From NCBI RefSeq assembly GCF_020177375.1, contig NZ_JAIWHV010000026.1:1-49889 (forward strand): a stretch of DNA of 49,889 nucleotides, given 5' to 3'. Made by a program: the position numbers and the translations under genes. The notes under the pieces were generated by a model, which worked only from the letters and a program-made list of their open reading frames with translations, ran no database searches and was not told the DNA's origin. Below, one piece after another: positions 1 to 7,949 of the stretch (its first letter is position 1; every line of letters begins with the position of its first letter). Source of the stretch: Saliphagus infecundisoli (GTDB lineage: Archaea > Halobacteriota > Halobacteria > Halobacteriales > Natrialbaceae).

Positions 1-267
1 GACGTATCTCTTGGTTCTGGGTCTATTTGCTCGCATCAGGTTGAGCTTGCGCAGTCTACACACCCCTTTCCAGTGCCCCTCGCAGTGGTCTCGCTCTCCC
101 CAGCTTTATCAACTCAGAACGCAACAGATATATTGTATTCTCTATAGGTAGTATAAAACTCTTGCTGCCATGGGGGTTCGTAGATCTCAAAGCCATTTTA
201 CCGGAATTCTACCGTAATTTGGCATCGGTAGTATTTTGCCTTGATAACCAAGCTAGATGCTATCTGC

Positions 268-1164
268 ATGTCCTCCCAGAAAGACCTGTTACTATTTGTG
301 CTATTGAGCGTTATTTGGGGGTCGGGATTTGTCATTGTTAAGACCGGCCAGCAATACTTTCCTCCCGTGTTCTATGCTGCACTTTGTTTTGACGTTACGG
401 CAATCGGTCTGTTCTTATACGTCCGGATTCAGGAGAATCAGTGGCGACCTAAGACCCGCCAATCCTGGTTCGCTATCGTAAGCATTGGCCTATTCACGAT
501 CACGATCTATAATACATTTTTCTTCATTGGACAGCGTAGTGCGCCCAGCGCAGTCGGAGCAATCCTTCTAAGTTTCATTCCTGTCCTCACTGCTATCCTC
601 GCCCGGGGTCTCGTACCTGATGAGCGGTTCACCGCTGTGGATATCGGTGGCATACTTGTAGGATTGGTTGGGGTTGGACTCATTATCCGGCCGTCACCCG
701 AGACATTGGCAACTGGCGATGTCGGTCGGCTATTGATTCTTGTGGCAGCAGCCAGCAATGCGCTTGGCGCAGTTCTCGTCCAGCGTATTGATCCACCGGA
801 ACCAACTTCAGTTATTCTTGCCTGGGCGATTCTACCTGGGGGCGTAGCCCTCCACTTGGTGAGTCTTTTTATTGTGAGAGAATTATATGAAAATATTATA
901 ATTACTCTCCATTCTGTCCTCGCTGTGGCGTACATAGCGGTCCTGGTGAACGTGATCGGTTATATAATATTCTTTACGTTGCTTAAACGCCGTGGAGCAT
1001 TTGAAGTGAGTTTAGTCAACTATCTACAGCCTATATCGGCAGCTATTATTGGGTGGTTTGTTCTAAGCGAACAGCTTGACACAATAACCATTTTTGGATT
1101 CTTCGTAATACTCGCTGGATTTGCTCTCATGAAGCGGGATCAAATCCAAACCCTACTGCATTGA
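268..1164 (+). CDS. EamA/DMT-family membrane transporter
   Basis: Protein of 298 residues with about ten hydrophobic segments arranged as two EamA repeats, the layout of the drug/metabolite transporter superfamily. The N-terminal signature is visible as LLSVIWGSGFVIVKTGQQYF. The second repeat ends with the usual helix run (VSLVNYLQPISAAIIGWFVL, then FGFFVILAGFALM). Such proteins export or import small metabolites through the cytoplasmic membrane; the substrate cannot be read from sequence. I start at the ATG at 268 (MSSQKDLLL) because the TTG at 241 only adds a short polar stretch. A TATA-like GTATAAAAC lies near 150. Codon use is more AT-rich than in most neighbours, which hints at separate origin. 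An IclR regulator follows on the same strand 139 bp later, so co-regulation is possible but unproven. Confidence 0.9.
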   Translation: MSSQKDLLLFVLLSVIWGSGFVIVKTGQQYFPPVFYAALCFDVTAIGLFLYVRIQENQWRPKTRQSWFAIVSIGLFTITIYNTFFFIGQRSAPSAVGAILLSFIPVLTAILARGLVPDERFTAVDIGGILVGLVGVGLIIRPSPETLATGDVGRLLILVAAASNALGAVLVQRIDPPEPTSVILAWAILPGGVALHLVSLFIVRELYENIIITLHSVLAVAYIAVLVNVIGYIIFFTLLKRRGAFEVSLVNYLQPISAAIIGWFVLSEQLDTITIFGFFVILAGFALMKRDQIQTLLH

Positions 1165-1239
1165 TTGTCATATAGAATAGCTGTTGTTTTCCCGAATTCA
1201 CCCTTCAATATCTATCGGAAGATATTCCAATTAACTCCC

Positions 1240-1258
1240 TGTCCATTAATAGTGGACA
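1240..1258. promoter_or_regulatory. Operator-like inverted repeat upstream of iclR-type gene
   Basis: TGTCCATTAATAGTGGACA is an almost perfect inverted repeat with 7-base arms and a 5-base centre, ending 45 bp before the ATG of the IclR-type gene. A second copy of the same architecture lies just after that gene (2099-2115). IclR proteins bind short palindromes as dimers, so autoregulation is a reasonable inference. Confidence 0.55.
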
Positions 1259-1303
1259 AGTATGTGACAAAACTGTCATAGTTCTGCAGTCGAATACGGG
1301 TTC

Positions 1304-2086
1304 ATGGGCAAGGACTCACCACGGGATAACGCCGGCAAGCGGGTTAAGTCCACATTGACGCTGTTTACTATTATTGATGCGCTGAGGGACCTCAGGACAG
1401 CTGGAGTGTCCCAGCTCGCGGAAGAACTCGACATGCCGAAAAGCACTGTACACGTCCATTTGAAGACACTTGAGGAAGAAGGATACCTGGTCAATGAGTC
1501 CGGAAAATACCGCTTCAGCTTCCGGTTTCTCGAACTCGGTGGAGAAACGAGACACCAACTCGACACCTACCGAGTGTCCCGTGCTGAGGTGGATAATCTT
1601 CCGCTGGAGATCGAGGAAGCTGCTCACTTCGGAGTCGAGGAGCGAGGGCAACGGGTACTACTTTACTCGTCGGCTCGCGGTGATGGTGTCTACGATAACT
1701 CACCCGACGGCTACTATACCCACCTCCACTGGACGGCCATGGGAAAAGCTCTGTTGGCAGAACTCTCCGACGACCGCATCGGCAACATCGTTGATGAGCA
1801 CGGCCTCCCAGAGGCGACCCAGCAAACGATAACCGATCGCGAACAGCTCTTTGAGGAGCTTGCCGAAGTTCGAAACCAAGGGTATGCAACCGAATTTGAT
1901 GAACACCGTGAGGGACTTGGAACCATCGCAGCGACGCTTGATTCGGAGAAGACCGAAGGCGGTCCTGCATCGATCGGGATTTCGGGGCCCACGCGCCGGC
2001 TTCAACGGAAAAACGCGGACGGCGAACTAATTGATGCCGTCCAGAGCGCAGTAGACGTGGTGAATCTTGAACTCGAATATTACTAA
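1304..2086 (+). CDS. IclR-family transcriptional regulator
   Basis: 260 residues, the normal length for IclR. An N-terminal winged helix-turn-helix (residues ~12-70; GVSQLAEELDMPKSTVHVHL is the recognition region) is followed by the IclR effector-binding domain (~85-255). The latter shows the family sequence HWTAMGKALLAELSDD and the late segment GLGTIAATLD. The effector domain normally binds a small carbon compound and controls an adjacent catabolic gene. The ATG at 1304 follows TTCATGG with no upstream alternative that keeps the family start. Matching inverted repeats sit on both sides of the gene, suggesting that it represses itself and something downstream, where only a decayed reading frame remains. 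Sugar-acid type genes lie elsewhere in the window (41.9-44.2 kb), but nothing in the sequence links them directly. Confidence 0.93.
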   Translation: MGKDSPRDNAGKRVKSTLTLFTIIDALRDLRTAGVSQLAEELDMPKSTVHVHLKTLEEEGYLVNESGKYRFSFRFLELGGETRHQLDTYRVSRAEVDNLPLEIEEAAHFGVEERGQRVLLYSSARGDGVYDNSPDGYYTHLHWTAMGKALLAELSDDRIGNIVDEHGLPEATQQTITDREQLFEELAEVRNQGYATEFDEHREGLGTIAATLDSEKTEGGPASIGISGPTRRLQRKNADGELIDAVQSAVDVVNLELEYY

Positions 2087-2098
2087 TTGACCTATCAA

Positions 2099-2115
2099 TC
2101 CACTAAAGGTGGACA
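2099..2115. promoter_or_regulatory. Second operator-like inverted repeat downstream of iclR-type gene
   Basis: TCCAC-TAAAG-GTGGA followed by CA. The arms, 5-base spacing and trailing GTGGACA match the repeat at 1240-1258. It begins 12 bp after the IclR stop codon and 9 bp before a GTG that opens a decayed reading frame, so it looks like an operator for a lost target gene. A terminator is less likely because no T-run follows. Confidence 0.5.
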
Positions 2116-2124
2116 AAAAAACTA

Positions 2125-2308
2125 GTGTCCGAAAAGGTTCTTAACCTTCTAGCTGAGTACGCTCTCGCCGGTGGCCTCATCGTGGTGACGAGTGAACAGT
2201 TCGCCTGTAGTAGGGGCGCCGCTAATTCACGATCCCGAGTATAGCGCCGTCAAATCACACGTATTCAAGACGCTAATCGGGTTCCGGTATGGTCGTCTCA
2301 CATCTTAG
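2125..2308 (+). pseudogene. Decayed 5' gene fragment downstream of IclR operator
   Basis: A GTG at 2125 opens a frame reading SEKVLNLLAEYALAGGLIVV that stops at 2244. A shift near 2195-2205 gives a second plausible stretch (GAPLIHDPEYSAVKSHVFKT) that stops at 2308. The two together look like the start of one frameshifted, truncated protein. I do not recognise the family. Its position right behind an IclR-type operator suggests it was the regulator's target. Confidence 0.35.
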
Positions 2309-3035
2309 ATTTCGTTCACTCATAGTAGACAGTGGAGCAGTCCTGCTCATTACACCTTCCTTCGCTGGCTGGGTTAGATAGGTCATCCCATACAGTTAGG
2401 ATAGTGTCGCCTCTTTGGTGAGACGAAAATGATTAACTTTTCGTCCTCGATAGGCGTTTATCATATACTATTTTCTGAATGAGTTACTTTTCAATTCATT
2501 TGTTCTCTCAAAGTTCATCCTCTCTCGTTCGAAGCACCGTTTGGTGTGAGTGGACGCCACCTACCCTTACATATAATACACTTTAGTTAATATATTCTGG
2601 TTTAGTAAGGGCTCAACCAATTGGGAATATGAAATGATGCGGAATTTCGACCACTTGCTGATGTCTCCATTGCCAATAGATTGTGCCGTAAGCAAAAGAG
2701 CCTATTACACTCGTACAACTGTAATTGGAAGAATGTTTTATTTTGCGATTTTGAATATCGCTTACAATAATAAGTTTTTGCAAAATAATAAATTACTCGA
2801 TCACATCATATAATAAAATATAGTTTTTCACTTGACTGACTGTGTTATGACAATACACAATGTTAAGAGGTGATGTGCTGAATTACAAATAATACAGTTC
2901 AGAGTGCCAAATCAGTAGCACCTTCGAAACTGAAAGATTCTCCTAACACAAAAATATATATGAAGTATAATTAATATTTCTCTCTCGTCCCCGTCTTTGA
3001 ACGGGTCCGCCGCGAACACAACGTCACCGCACTTC
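2309..3035. other. Gene-free AT-rich tract
   Basis: No reading frame of convincing length or composition on either strand. From about 2450 to 2985 the sequence becomes markedly AT-rich (runs such as AATATATATGAAGTATAATT) compared with flanking genes. No terminal repeats or recognised mobile-element ends were found. Confidence 0.6.
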
Positions 3036-3039
3036 AGGG

Positions 3040-3216
3040 TCATTCATCCCTACCGTCGGCAGCATGACCTCTCCACTCCTCAACGTCTTCCTCCCCCAAT
3101 TGTTTGTCCAGCTTGTCCAATGTACAGGCGGAGCAGTCCGAGTGGCTTGAGGCTTGACCCGGAGGCGGTTTATGGCGGCTGTGTGGTATCCAATTCTCGG
3201 TGCATTCATGTTTCAT
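3040..3216 (-). CDS. Possible small Cys/His-rich protein
   Basis: A 58-residue frame starting with ATG at 3216 (MKHECTENW). It carries HSRHK, a DCSAC pair and an acidic tail (LDKLDKQLGEEDVEEW). The composition is like haloarchaeal small zinc-binding proteins, but no defined motif or strong promoter supports it, and overlapping frames exist on the other strand. It could be a fragment of something larger. Treat as hypothetical. Confidence 0.3.
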   Translation of the reverse strand: MKHECTENWIPHSRHKPPPGQASSHSDCSACTLDKLDKQLGEEDVEEWRGHAADGRDE

Positions 3217-3290
3217 CGATAAAATCAAACGAGTGAATCGACTCCTGTATCTGCGACAGCTTTATCACTCAGATTGGGTGACCTAGAGAT

Positions 3291-3395
3291 ATGACTCTCG
3301 AGGAAAACATCCGAGAATTAGAGGACCGTCTCGGAATGAGCCGGAGCGAGGAAGTCCAAGAGACCGGGCGGACTGTCGCTCGCCTCCAGGACTAA
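3291..3395 (+). CDS. 34-residue small protein, possibly leaderless
   Basis: ATG at 3291 gives a 34-residue acidic, probably helical peptide (MTLEENIRELEDRLGMSRSE, then EVQETGRTVARLQD). A TATA-like TTTATCAC is centred about 27 bp upstream of the ATG, the spacing expected for a leaderless archaeal transcript. It ends two bases before the stop codon of a convergent decayed gene. It may be a genuine micro-protein or the surviving 5' end of a longer coiled-coil gene. No function is assigned. Confidence 0.4.
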   Translation: MTLEENIRELEDRLGMSRSEEVQETGRTVARLQD

Positions 3396-3397
3396 TC

Positions 3398-3655
3398 TTA
3401 CTCGAGGTCTTTGAGTTCGTCTACAAATTCGTGTTTCGTCAGTCCGTTAGCACCAAGCAACTCGGTCATTCCCGCTCGACCGACAGCGTTCTCGATGAAG
3501 TTGATCCACAGTTCTTCGTGCTGTCTTGCATACATTCTCCACTGCTCACTTTGCTGCAGATCTAACTCGTACTCCTCGATCGGGATTTCGAAGTTCTTCC
3601 TTCAGTCGGGGTTCGGCCGGCTCCTCGAAGGGTTTCAGAAGGAGTTCGGGGACTC
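3398..3655 (-). pseudogene. Frameshifted 3' remnant of an unknown haloarchaeal gene
   Basis: The minus strand reads a good C-terminus (EQWRMYARQHEELWINFIEN, then GMTELLGANGLTKHEFVDEL, stop at 3398-3400). Moving upstream, the sensible reading jumps frame near 3600: ELLLKPFEEPAEPRLKEE lies in the adjacent frame with a stop just before it. No start codon joins the pieces. The acidic helical composition shows it was coding. The family is not recognised. Confidence 0.5.
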
Positions 3656-3746
3656 AGTGAACAACTGATTCCGCCAAACCAAACAGGAAGCCCCGCCCTC
3701 ATGGAGCGAACGGCACAAGCCATTATCGAGTAGGGTAGGGTGGAAG

Positions 3747-6700
3747 TCACTCAGTCTGGTAGCCGAGTTGGTTGTACCCACTCCGGGGCGGTGTGATACG
3801 GACTTCGAACCGGGATCCAGTTTCATTCCCCTCAGCGAGCACTATTTCCCACCCGTGAGCGTCTGCGATCGCCTCGACGATCGACAGTCCAAGCCCGGTT
3901 CCGGTTTCACTTGTAGAGTATCCGCGGTCGAACACCGTCTCGTGTTCGGACTCGGGAATCCCCGACCCGTCGTCGGCGACATAAAATCCTGGCCCGTCCT
4001 CGAGTGGACCAATCTGGACCGCCGTGGCGTCACCGTGTAAAATCGCATTGTGAAAGAGGTTCTCGAAGAGCGTTCGAAGCCGCTCTTCGTCGGCCTTGAC
4101 GGTTCGGAGATCATCGACGGTCAGAGTAGTGTCCTCGGTATCGACGGTCTGCCATGCGCGTTCGGCGATGGTCTCGATATCGACCTGGATCGGATCGGTC
4201 ACTAGTTGACCCTGACGGGCGAACATGAGACACTCCTCGATCAGGTCGTCCATGCGCTCGAGGGCATCGACGATGGGCTGGGCGTGCTGGCTGTCAGTGT
4301 CCTCTCTCAGAAGTTCCAGCCGGCCGCTTGCCACGTTCAGCGGGTTGCGCAGGTCGTGGCTGACCGTACTCGCGAACTCCTCCAATCGGTCGTTTTGTTG
4401 TTCGAGGAGCTGACGCTGGGCCGCTCGCTCGCGTTCGCGTTCGGCACGCTCGAGTGCAGCCTCCACATTGGTCGCAAGTAGTCGCGCGAGTGCCTCGTCG
4501 GTGTCGTCGAACTCACCGATGGTGGTGGTGCCAACGTTCATCACACCGTACTCGCCAAGCGGGAGGATCATTTCCGACCGGATCGACGTTTCGGGGTTGT
4601 AGACGTCCGCCTCGCTGACGTCGTCGTACGTGCGTGCGTCGCCGTTGACGAACGCGTCCCACGAGAGGCTGTTGCCCGGCTCATAGGTCGGTAAGTTTCC
4701 GATCGTCGCGTCGCTGTCGTCGGTCATCGCCGTCGGACGGAGAGTCCCGGTGTCCTCGTCGTACAACCAGAGCGCACACACTGAGAGGTCAAGCACGCGT
4801 TCGGCGGTCTCGACCGCGATCGAGGCGACGGCAGCGGGCTCCGTGGCGTCCATCATCTTCCGGGTCCACTCGTGGAGGTCGGCGAGCACACGCTCGCGAC
4901 GCTTCTGTGTCGTGATATCCGTGTACACCCCGAAGGACTCGGACGCCTCGCCGTCCAGCGTCGCGTTCCGGAAGAGGAACTCGCGGTTCTCCCCATCGGC
5001 CGTCCGACGGGTGAGCTCCCGGACGATCTGTTCGCCCCCGATCACGGCGCCGTCAATGGCCGCCGCCTCCTCGTGCTTCTCGGGTGGCACCACCAGATCG
5101 TTCAGTGGCTCGCCGACCGCTGTCTCCGCGGGATAGCCGAAGGTGGCTTCGAACGCGTCGTTGATCGACTCGACAATCAGTTCACCTTCCGCATGGTCGA
5201 CGAGGACCGTCGGATCGGGGATGTTCCTGAAGAGGGTGGCAAAGCGCTCACGTTCGCGTTCGAGGGCACGCTTTCGTTCCTTTCGGTCGGTGATGTCCCG
5301 AACGACGCCCACCAGCCGGTTCTCATCGACTCTCGTAATCGAGAGTTCGTGAGGAAACGTCGTGCCGTCGGCGCGCCGCCCGATTGCCTCCCCACGCCAG
5401 AAGTCGTTCGGCCCGAACGCCGGCAGGATTTCGTTTTCGATGCGTTCGCGTTCCTTCTCGGGGTACAACGTCCGCCACGGCCGGCCGATGAGGTCGTCGG
5501 GCTCGTCGTAGTCGTGCATCGCGGCATAGGCCTCGTTGACGTACGTGAACTCGCCCTCGTCGTCGATGATAACGATCCCATCGATCGAGGTGTCCATCGC
5601 CGCAGCCTGGGTTGCCAACCGCTCCTCGCGTTGCTTGCGCTCGGTGATGTCCGTGTAGATCGCGTAGCCGGCGATCGGGTCATCTTCACCCGCCTCAGTT
5701 ATCGAGGCGTTCCGCAGGAGGAAGGTACGCCTTCCGGTCGCAGTCTCGCGCTCGATCTCCACGTTGACGGGATCACCCGCCTCTGCTTGTGCCGCAATAT
5801 CGCGATACTCCGCCATAGAGTCAGCAGGAACGATCGCCTCGGAGATCCGATCGCCGACGACCTCCGCCTCGTCATACCCGAAGATCGATTCGAACGCCGG
5901 GTTGACAGCCTGGATCCGTCCTTCTTCGCCGTCGTATTCGTATCGGTATACTGCATCCGAGATGTTCTCGAACAGCGCACTCAGCCGATCGTGCTGACGC
6001 TCGCGTTCGCGTTCGCGCTGCCTGCGCTCGGTGATGTCTTCGGAAACGAGGACGGCCCCTCGGAACTCCTCGTCGTAGGGAAGAAGGGAGATGTGAATCC
6101 GCAAAGTTCGTTCACTCGTTTCGGGAGGCGTGATTGTGATGTCATATTGGCCAGTGGTCCGGTCTGACTCCTCAGATAACAGGTCGCTCAACACCGCTTC
6201 GTAGTTGGCGATGGCAGTCTCGGGGACGATCCCTTCTTCGATCAACGAGACGAACGGGTCTCCGGTGAGGTCCGCAACGCTGTGACCGACGAGCTCGCCT
6301 GCGCGCTCGTTACACCAACTGATCGTCCCTTCGGCGTCGAGTACGTATACGCCAACCGGGGCGGCCTCAACGGCCGTCTCGTACCGTTCGAGGTCGCGTT
6401 CGTGCTCCGTGCGGTCAGTAATATCCCGGATCACACCCGATACGCCTGTGTAGGCCCCGTTGTCGGTTCGGAGTACCATATGATCCTCACAGGGGATACG
6501 CTCACCATCGGCCGTCCAGAGGTCGAACTCGAGATAGGTCTCGTCGTGATTGTCTCCCAATAGCTCACGGACGCTGTTCTCGAACAATTCAACGGTCTCG
6601 GCGTCCTTGAGAATTGAGACGTCGCTGTCGAGCAGTTCGTCTCGATCGTAGCCGGTCAGGGTCACAAACGAATCGTTGACGAAGGTGAACTCCCCCTCGC

Positions 6701-7157
6701 TATCGACCGTATAAAGAGCGTCATCGATGGTCTCGACCAGTCGTTCGTAGCGTTCGAGGCGCTGCTCGGTGCGGCGAGCTTCGATTGCGTGTTCGACTCG
6801 GTTTGCAAGTACCTCGTACTGCTCACTGCCGGCCGCCCTGTGGAGATAGTCGGTGATGCCCAGCGAAAAAGCCTCGCTAGCGATCCCCATGTGTTCTTCG
6901 TCGGTGAACAAAATAAAGGGGATTCCGGACTCGCGCTCGGCCACCGCTTTGTACAATGCCAGTCCGTTCATCACAGGCGCGTTGTGACCACTGACGACGC
7001 AGTCGATGTCGCTCTCCTCGACCAGTTCAAGTGCCGCTTCCGTCGTCGTTGCAGTCGTAGTCACGAGGGCATCGCTTGCGCGCTCGACGCATGCGGCTGT
7101 AGTGTCGGCTACGCCGGGATCGTCGTTGACGAAAAGGACGGTTGCCGTATCGTTCAT
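3747..7157 (-). CDS. Multi-PAS/GAF sensor histidine kinase with degenerate receiver domain
   Basis: 1136 residues starting at the ATG at 7157; the frame is open further upstream but that part is not protein-like. Domain order: receiver-like domain (~5-125), five PAS domains (~135-250, 260-378, 390-507, 515-625, 637-750), GAF (~757-905), HisKA (~925-985, phospho-acceptor His934 in TVSHDLRNPL) and HATPase (~1025-1125, N-box FENLFHNAILHG, G boxes DDGSGIP and GTGLGLS). It should be a soluble cytoplasmic sensor, since no membrane segments are seen. The receiver lacks the usual phospho-Asp: haloarchaeal receivers commonly read VVSDYDMPGMDG, whereas this one reads VVSGHNAPVMNG, and the conserved Lys after TDYL is replaced (LHR). 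It therefore probably acts as a pseudo-receiver. PAS domains may sense redox, light or ligands; none shows a diagnostic cofactor residue I can name. No partner regulator gene is adjacent. Confidence 0.93.
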   Translation of the reverse strand: MNDTATVLFVNDDPGVADTTAACVERASDALVTTTATTTEAALELVEESDIDCVVSGHNAPVMNGLALYKAVAERESGIPFILFTDEEHMGIASEAFSLGITDYLHRAAGSEQYEVLANRVEHAIEARRTEQRLERYERLVETIDDALYTVDSEGEFTFVNDSFVTLTGYDRDELLDSDVSILKDAETVELFENSVRELLGDNHDETYLEFDLWTADGERIPCEDHMVLRTDNGAYTGVSGVIRDITDRTEHERDLERYETAVEAAPVGVYVLDAEGTISWCNERAGELVGHSVADLTGDPFVSLIEEGIVPETAIANYEAVLSDLLSEESDRTTGQYDITITPPETSERTLRIHISLLPYDEEFRGAVLVSEDITERRQRERERERQHDRLSALFENISDAVYRYEYDGEEGRIQAVNPAFESIFGYDEAEVVGDRISEAIVPADSMAEYRDIAAQAEAGDPVNVEIERETATGRRTFLLRNASITEAGEDDPIAGYAIYTDITERKQREERLATQAAAMDTSIDGIVIIDDEGEFTYVNEAYAAMHDYDEPDDLIGRPWRTLYPEKERERIENEILPAFGPNDFWRGEAIGRRADGTTFPHELSITRVDENRLVGVVRDITDRKERKRALERERERFATLFRNIPDPTVLVDHAEGELIVESINDAFEATFGYPAETAVGEPLNDLVVPPEKHEEAAAIDGAVIGGEQIVRELTRRTADGENREFLFRNATLDGEASESFGVYTDITTQKRRERVLADLHEWTRKMMDATEPAAVASIAVETAERVLDLSVCALWLYDEDTGTLRPTAMTDDSDATIGNLPTYEPGNSLSWDAFVNGDARTYDDVSEADVYNPETSIRSEMILPLGEYGVMNVGTTTIGEFDDTDEALARLLATNVEAALERAERERERAAQRQLLEQQNDRLEEFASTVSHDLRNPLNVASGRLELLREDTDSQHAQPIVDALERMDDLIEECLMFARQGQLVTDPIQVDIETIAERAWQTVDTEDTTLTVDDLRTVKADEERLRTLFENLFHNAILHGDATAVQIGPLEDGPGFYVADDGSGIPESEHETVFDRGYSTSETGTGLGLSIVEAIADAHGWEIVLAEGNETGSRFEVRITPPRSGYNQLGYQTE

Positions 7158-7203
7158 GAAGGGAGTCACCGCTATGAGTTGCCTGGAATCTCCTTCGGAG
7201 TGA

Positions 7204-7212
7204 CATAAATAC
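7204..7212 (-). promoter_or_regulatory. TATA box of the histidine kinase gene
   Basis: On the minus strand GTATTTATG lies 47-55 bp upstream of the kinase ATG at 7157. That predicts a transcript start near 7180 and a short leader of about 20 nt. Inference from archaeal promoter spacing. Confidence 0.45.
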
Positions 7213-7442
7213 CCCCGTCGGACGACCGAGAAATGGGGCGGGGAATGCAATGACAGGACTAGACACGTGCGGTATGTGGGCGTATATTGTGAATCACTGT
7301 AGAATCGCTGAGCCTCTCGTGGGAGATGACCCGGGTGAGTGCTCACCTGATCTCCGCTCTCGCGACACTTTCATGGGAGCTGGTCCGAACCACGAAGCAT
7401 GGCCACGGCGTCGCTTACAACGGTAGCAAGGCGAAAGCCCAT

Positions 7443-7454
7443 CGGCTTTAGCCG
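7443..7454. repeat. Left-end hairpin of IS200/IS605 element
   Basis: CGGCTTTAGCCG is a perfect stem-loop sharing its core GGCTTTAGCC with the right-end hairpin. It is the expected TnpA-recognised structure. A further inverted repeat, GATGTTA-GCA-TAACATC (7511-7527), sits between it and the tnpA start. Confidence 0.6.
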
Positions 7455-7556
7455 TGGGATGAAGCCGACAACTGGGAAGCTATCCACGTACGTAGCCACG
7501 GCTGGGGTTAGATGTTAGCATAACATCTTTAGGTGAGACTCTTCTATATACTGACG

Positions 7557-7946
7557 ATGCCTCGTGGGTTCGACCGGGAGCGTACTAGCATCCACAAACT
7601 CCGGTACCACTTCATCTGGTGTCCGAAATACCGCAAGTCGGTACTCGAAGGCGAAGTACGCGACCGGTTGGACGAACTCATTGAGGAGAAAGCCGACGAA
7701 CTCGACTTGGAGATACTGGAGGTGGCGATTCGCCCCGACCACGTACACCTGTTCATCACGGGCGACCCGACGCTCGCTCCGAACAAGATAATGCAACAGG
7801 TCAAGGGATACTCCTCGCGCCACCTCCGCGACGAGTTCGACTTCGACTTGCCATCGCTATGGACGCGCTCGTACTTCGTCTCCAGCGCGGGTGACGTATC
7901 CAGCGAGGTCATCGAGGAGTACATCGACGCCCAGGCAGGTGAATAG
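7557..7946 (+). CDS. tnpA: IS200/IS605 transposase TnpA (Y1 HUH endonuclease)
   Basis: 129 residues, full length for the family. The HUH motif is H62-V-H64 (RPDHVHLFI) and the catalytic tyrosine is expected at Tyr122 (SSEVIEEYIDAQ). Conserved N-terminal strands are present (KLRYHFIWCPKYRK). The enzyme cuts and rejoins single-stranded DNA at the element ends next to their hairpins and works as a dimer. I start at the ATG at 7557 (MPRGFDRERTS); an upstream start would add seven hydrophobic residues outside the family. The stop lies 3 bp before the tnpB start, so the two are co-transcribed. All key residues are intact. Confidence 0.95.
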   Translation: MPRGFDRERTSIHKLRYHFIWCPKYRKSVLEGEVRDRLDELIEEKADELDLEILEVAIRPDHVHLFITGDPTLAPNKIMQQVKGYSSRHLRDEFDFDLPSLWTRSYFVSSAGDVSSEVIEEYIDAQAGE

Positions 7947-7949
7947 GCT

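Noticed and set aside
2099-2125. Reading the second IclR-type palindrome as a terminator
   Set aside because: It is followed by an A-run rather than a T-run on the plus strand and matches the upstream operator in spacing and bases.
4872-6167. 431-codon open frame antisense to the histidine kinase
   Set aside because: It mirrors the GC-rich codon pattern of the kinase, has no family features, and the opposite strand encodes clear PAS and GAF domains.
3747-7157. Internal DNA repeats within the kinase gene
   Set aside because: They follow from repeated PAS domains and linker heptads (RERERER), not from a separate DNA repeat family.
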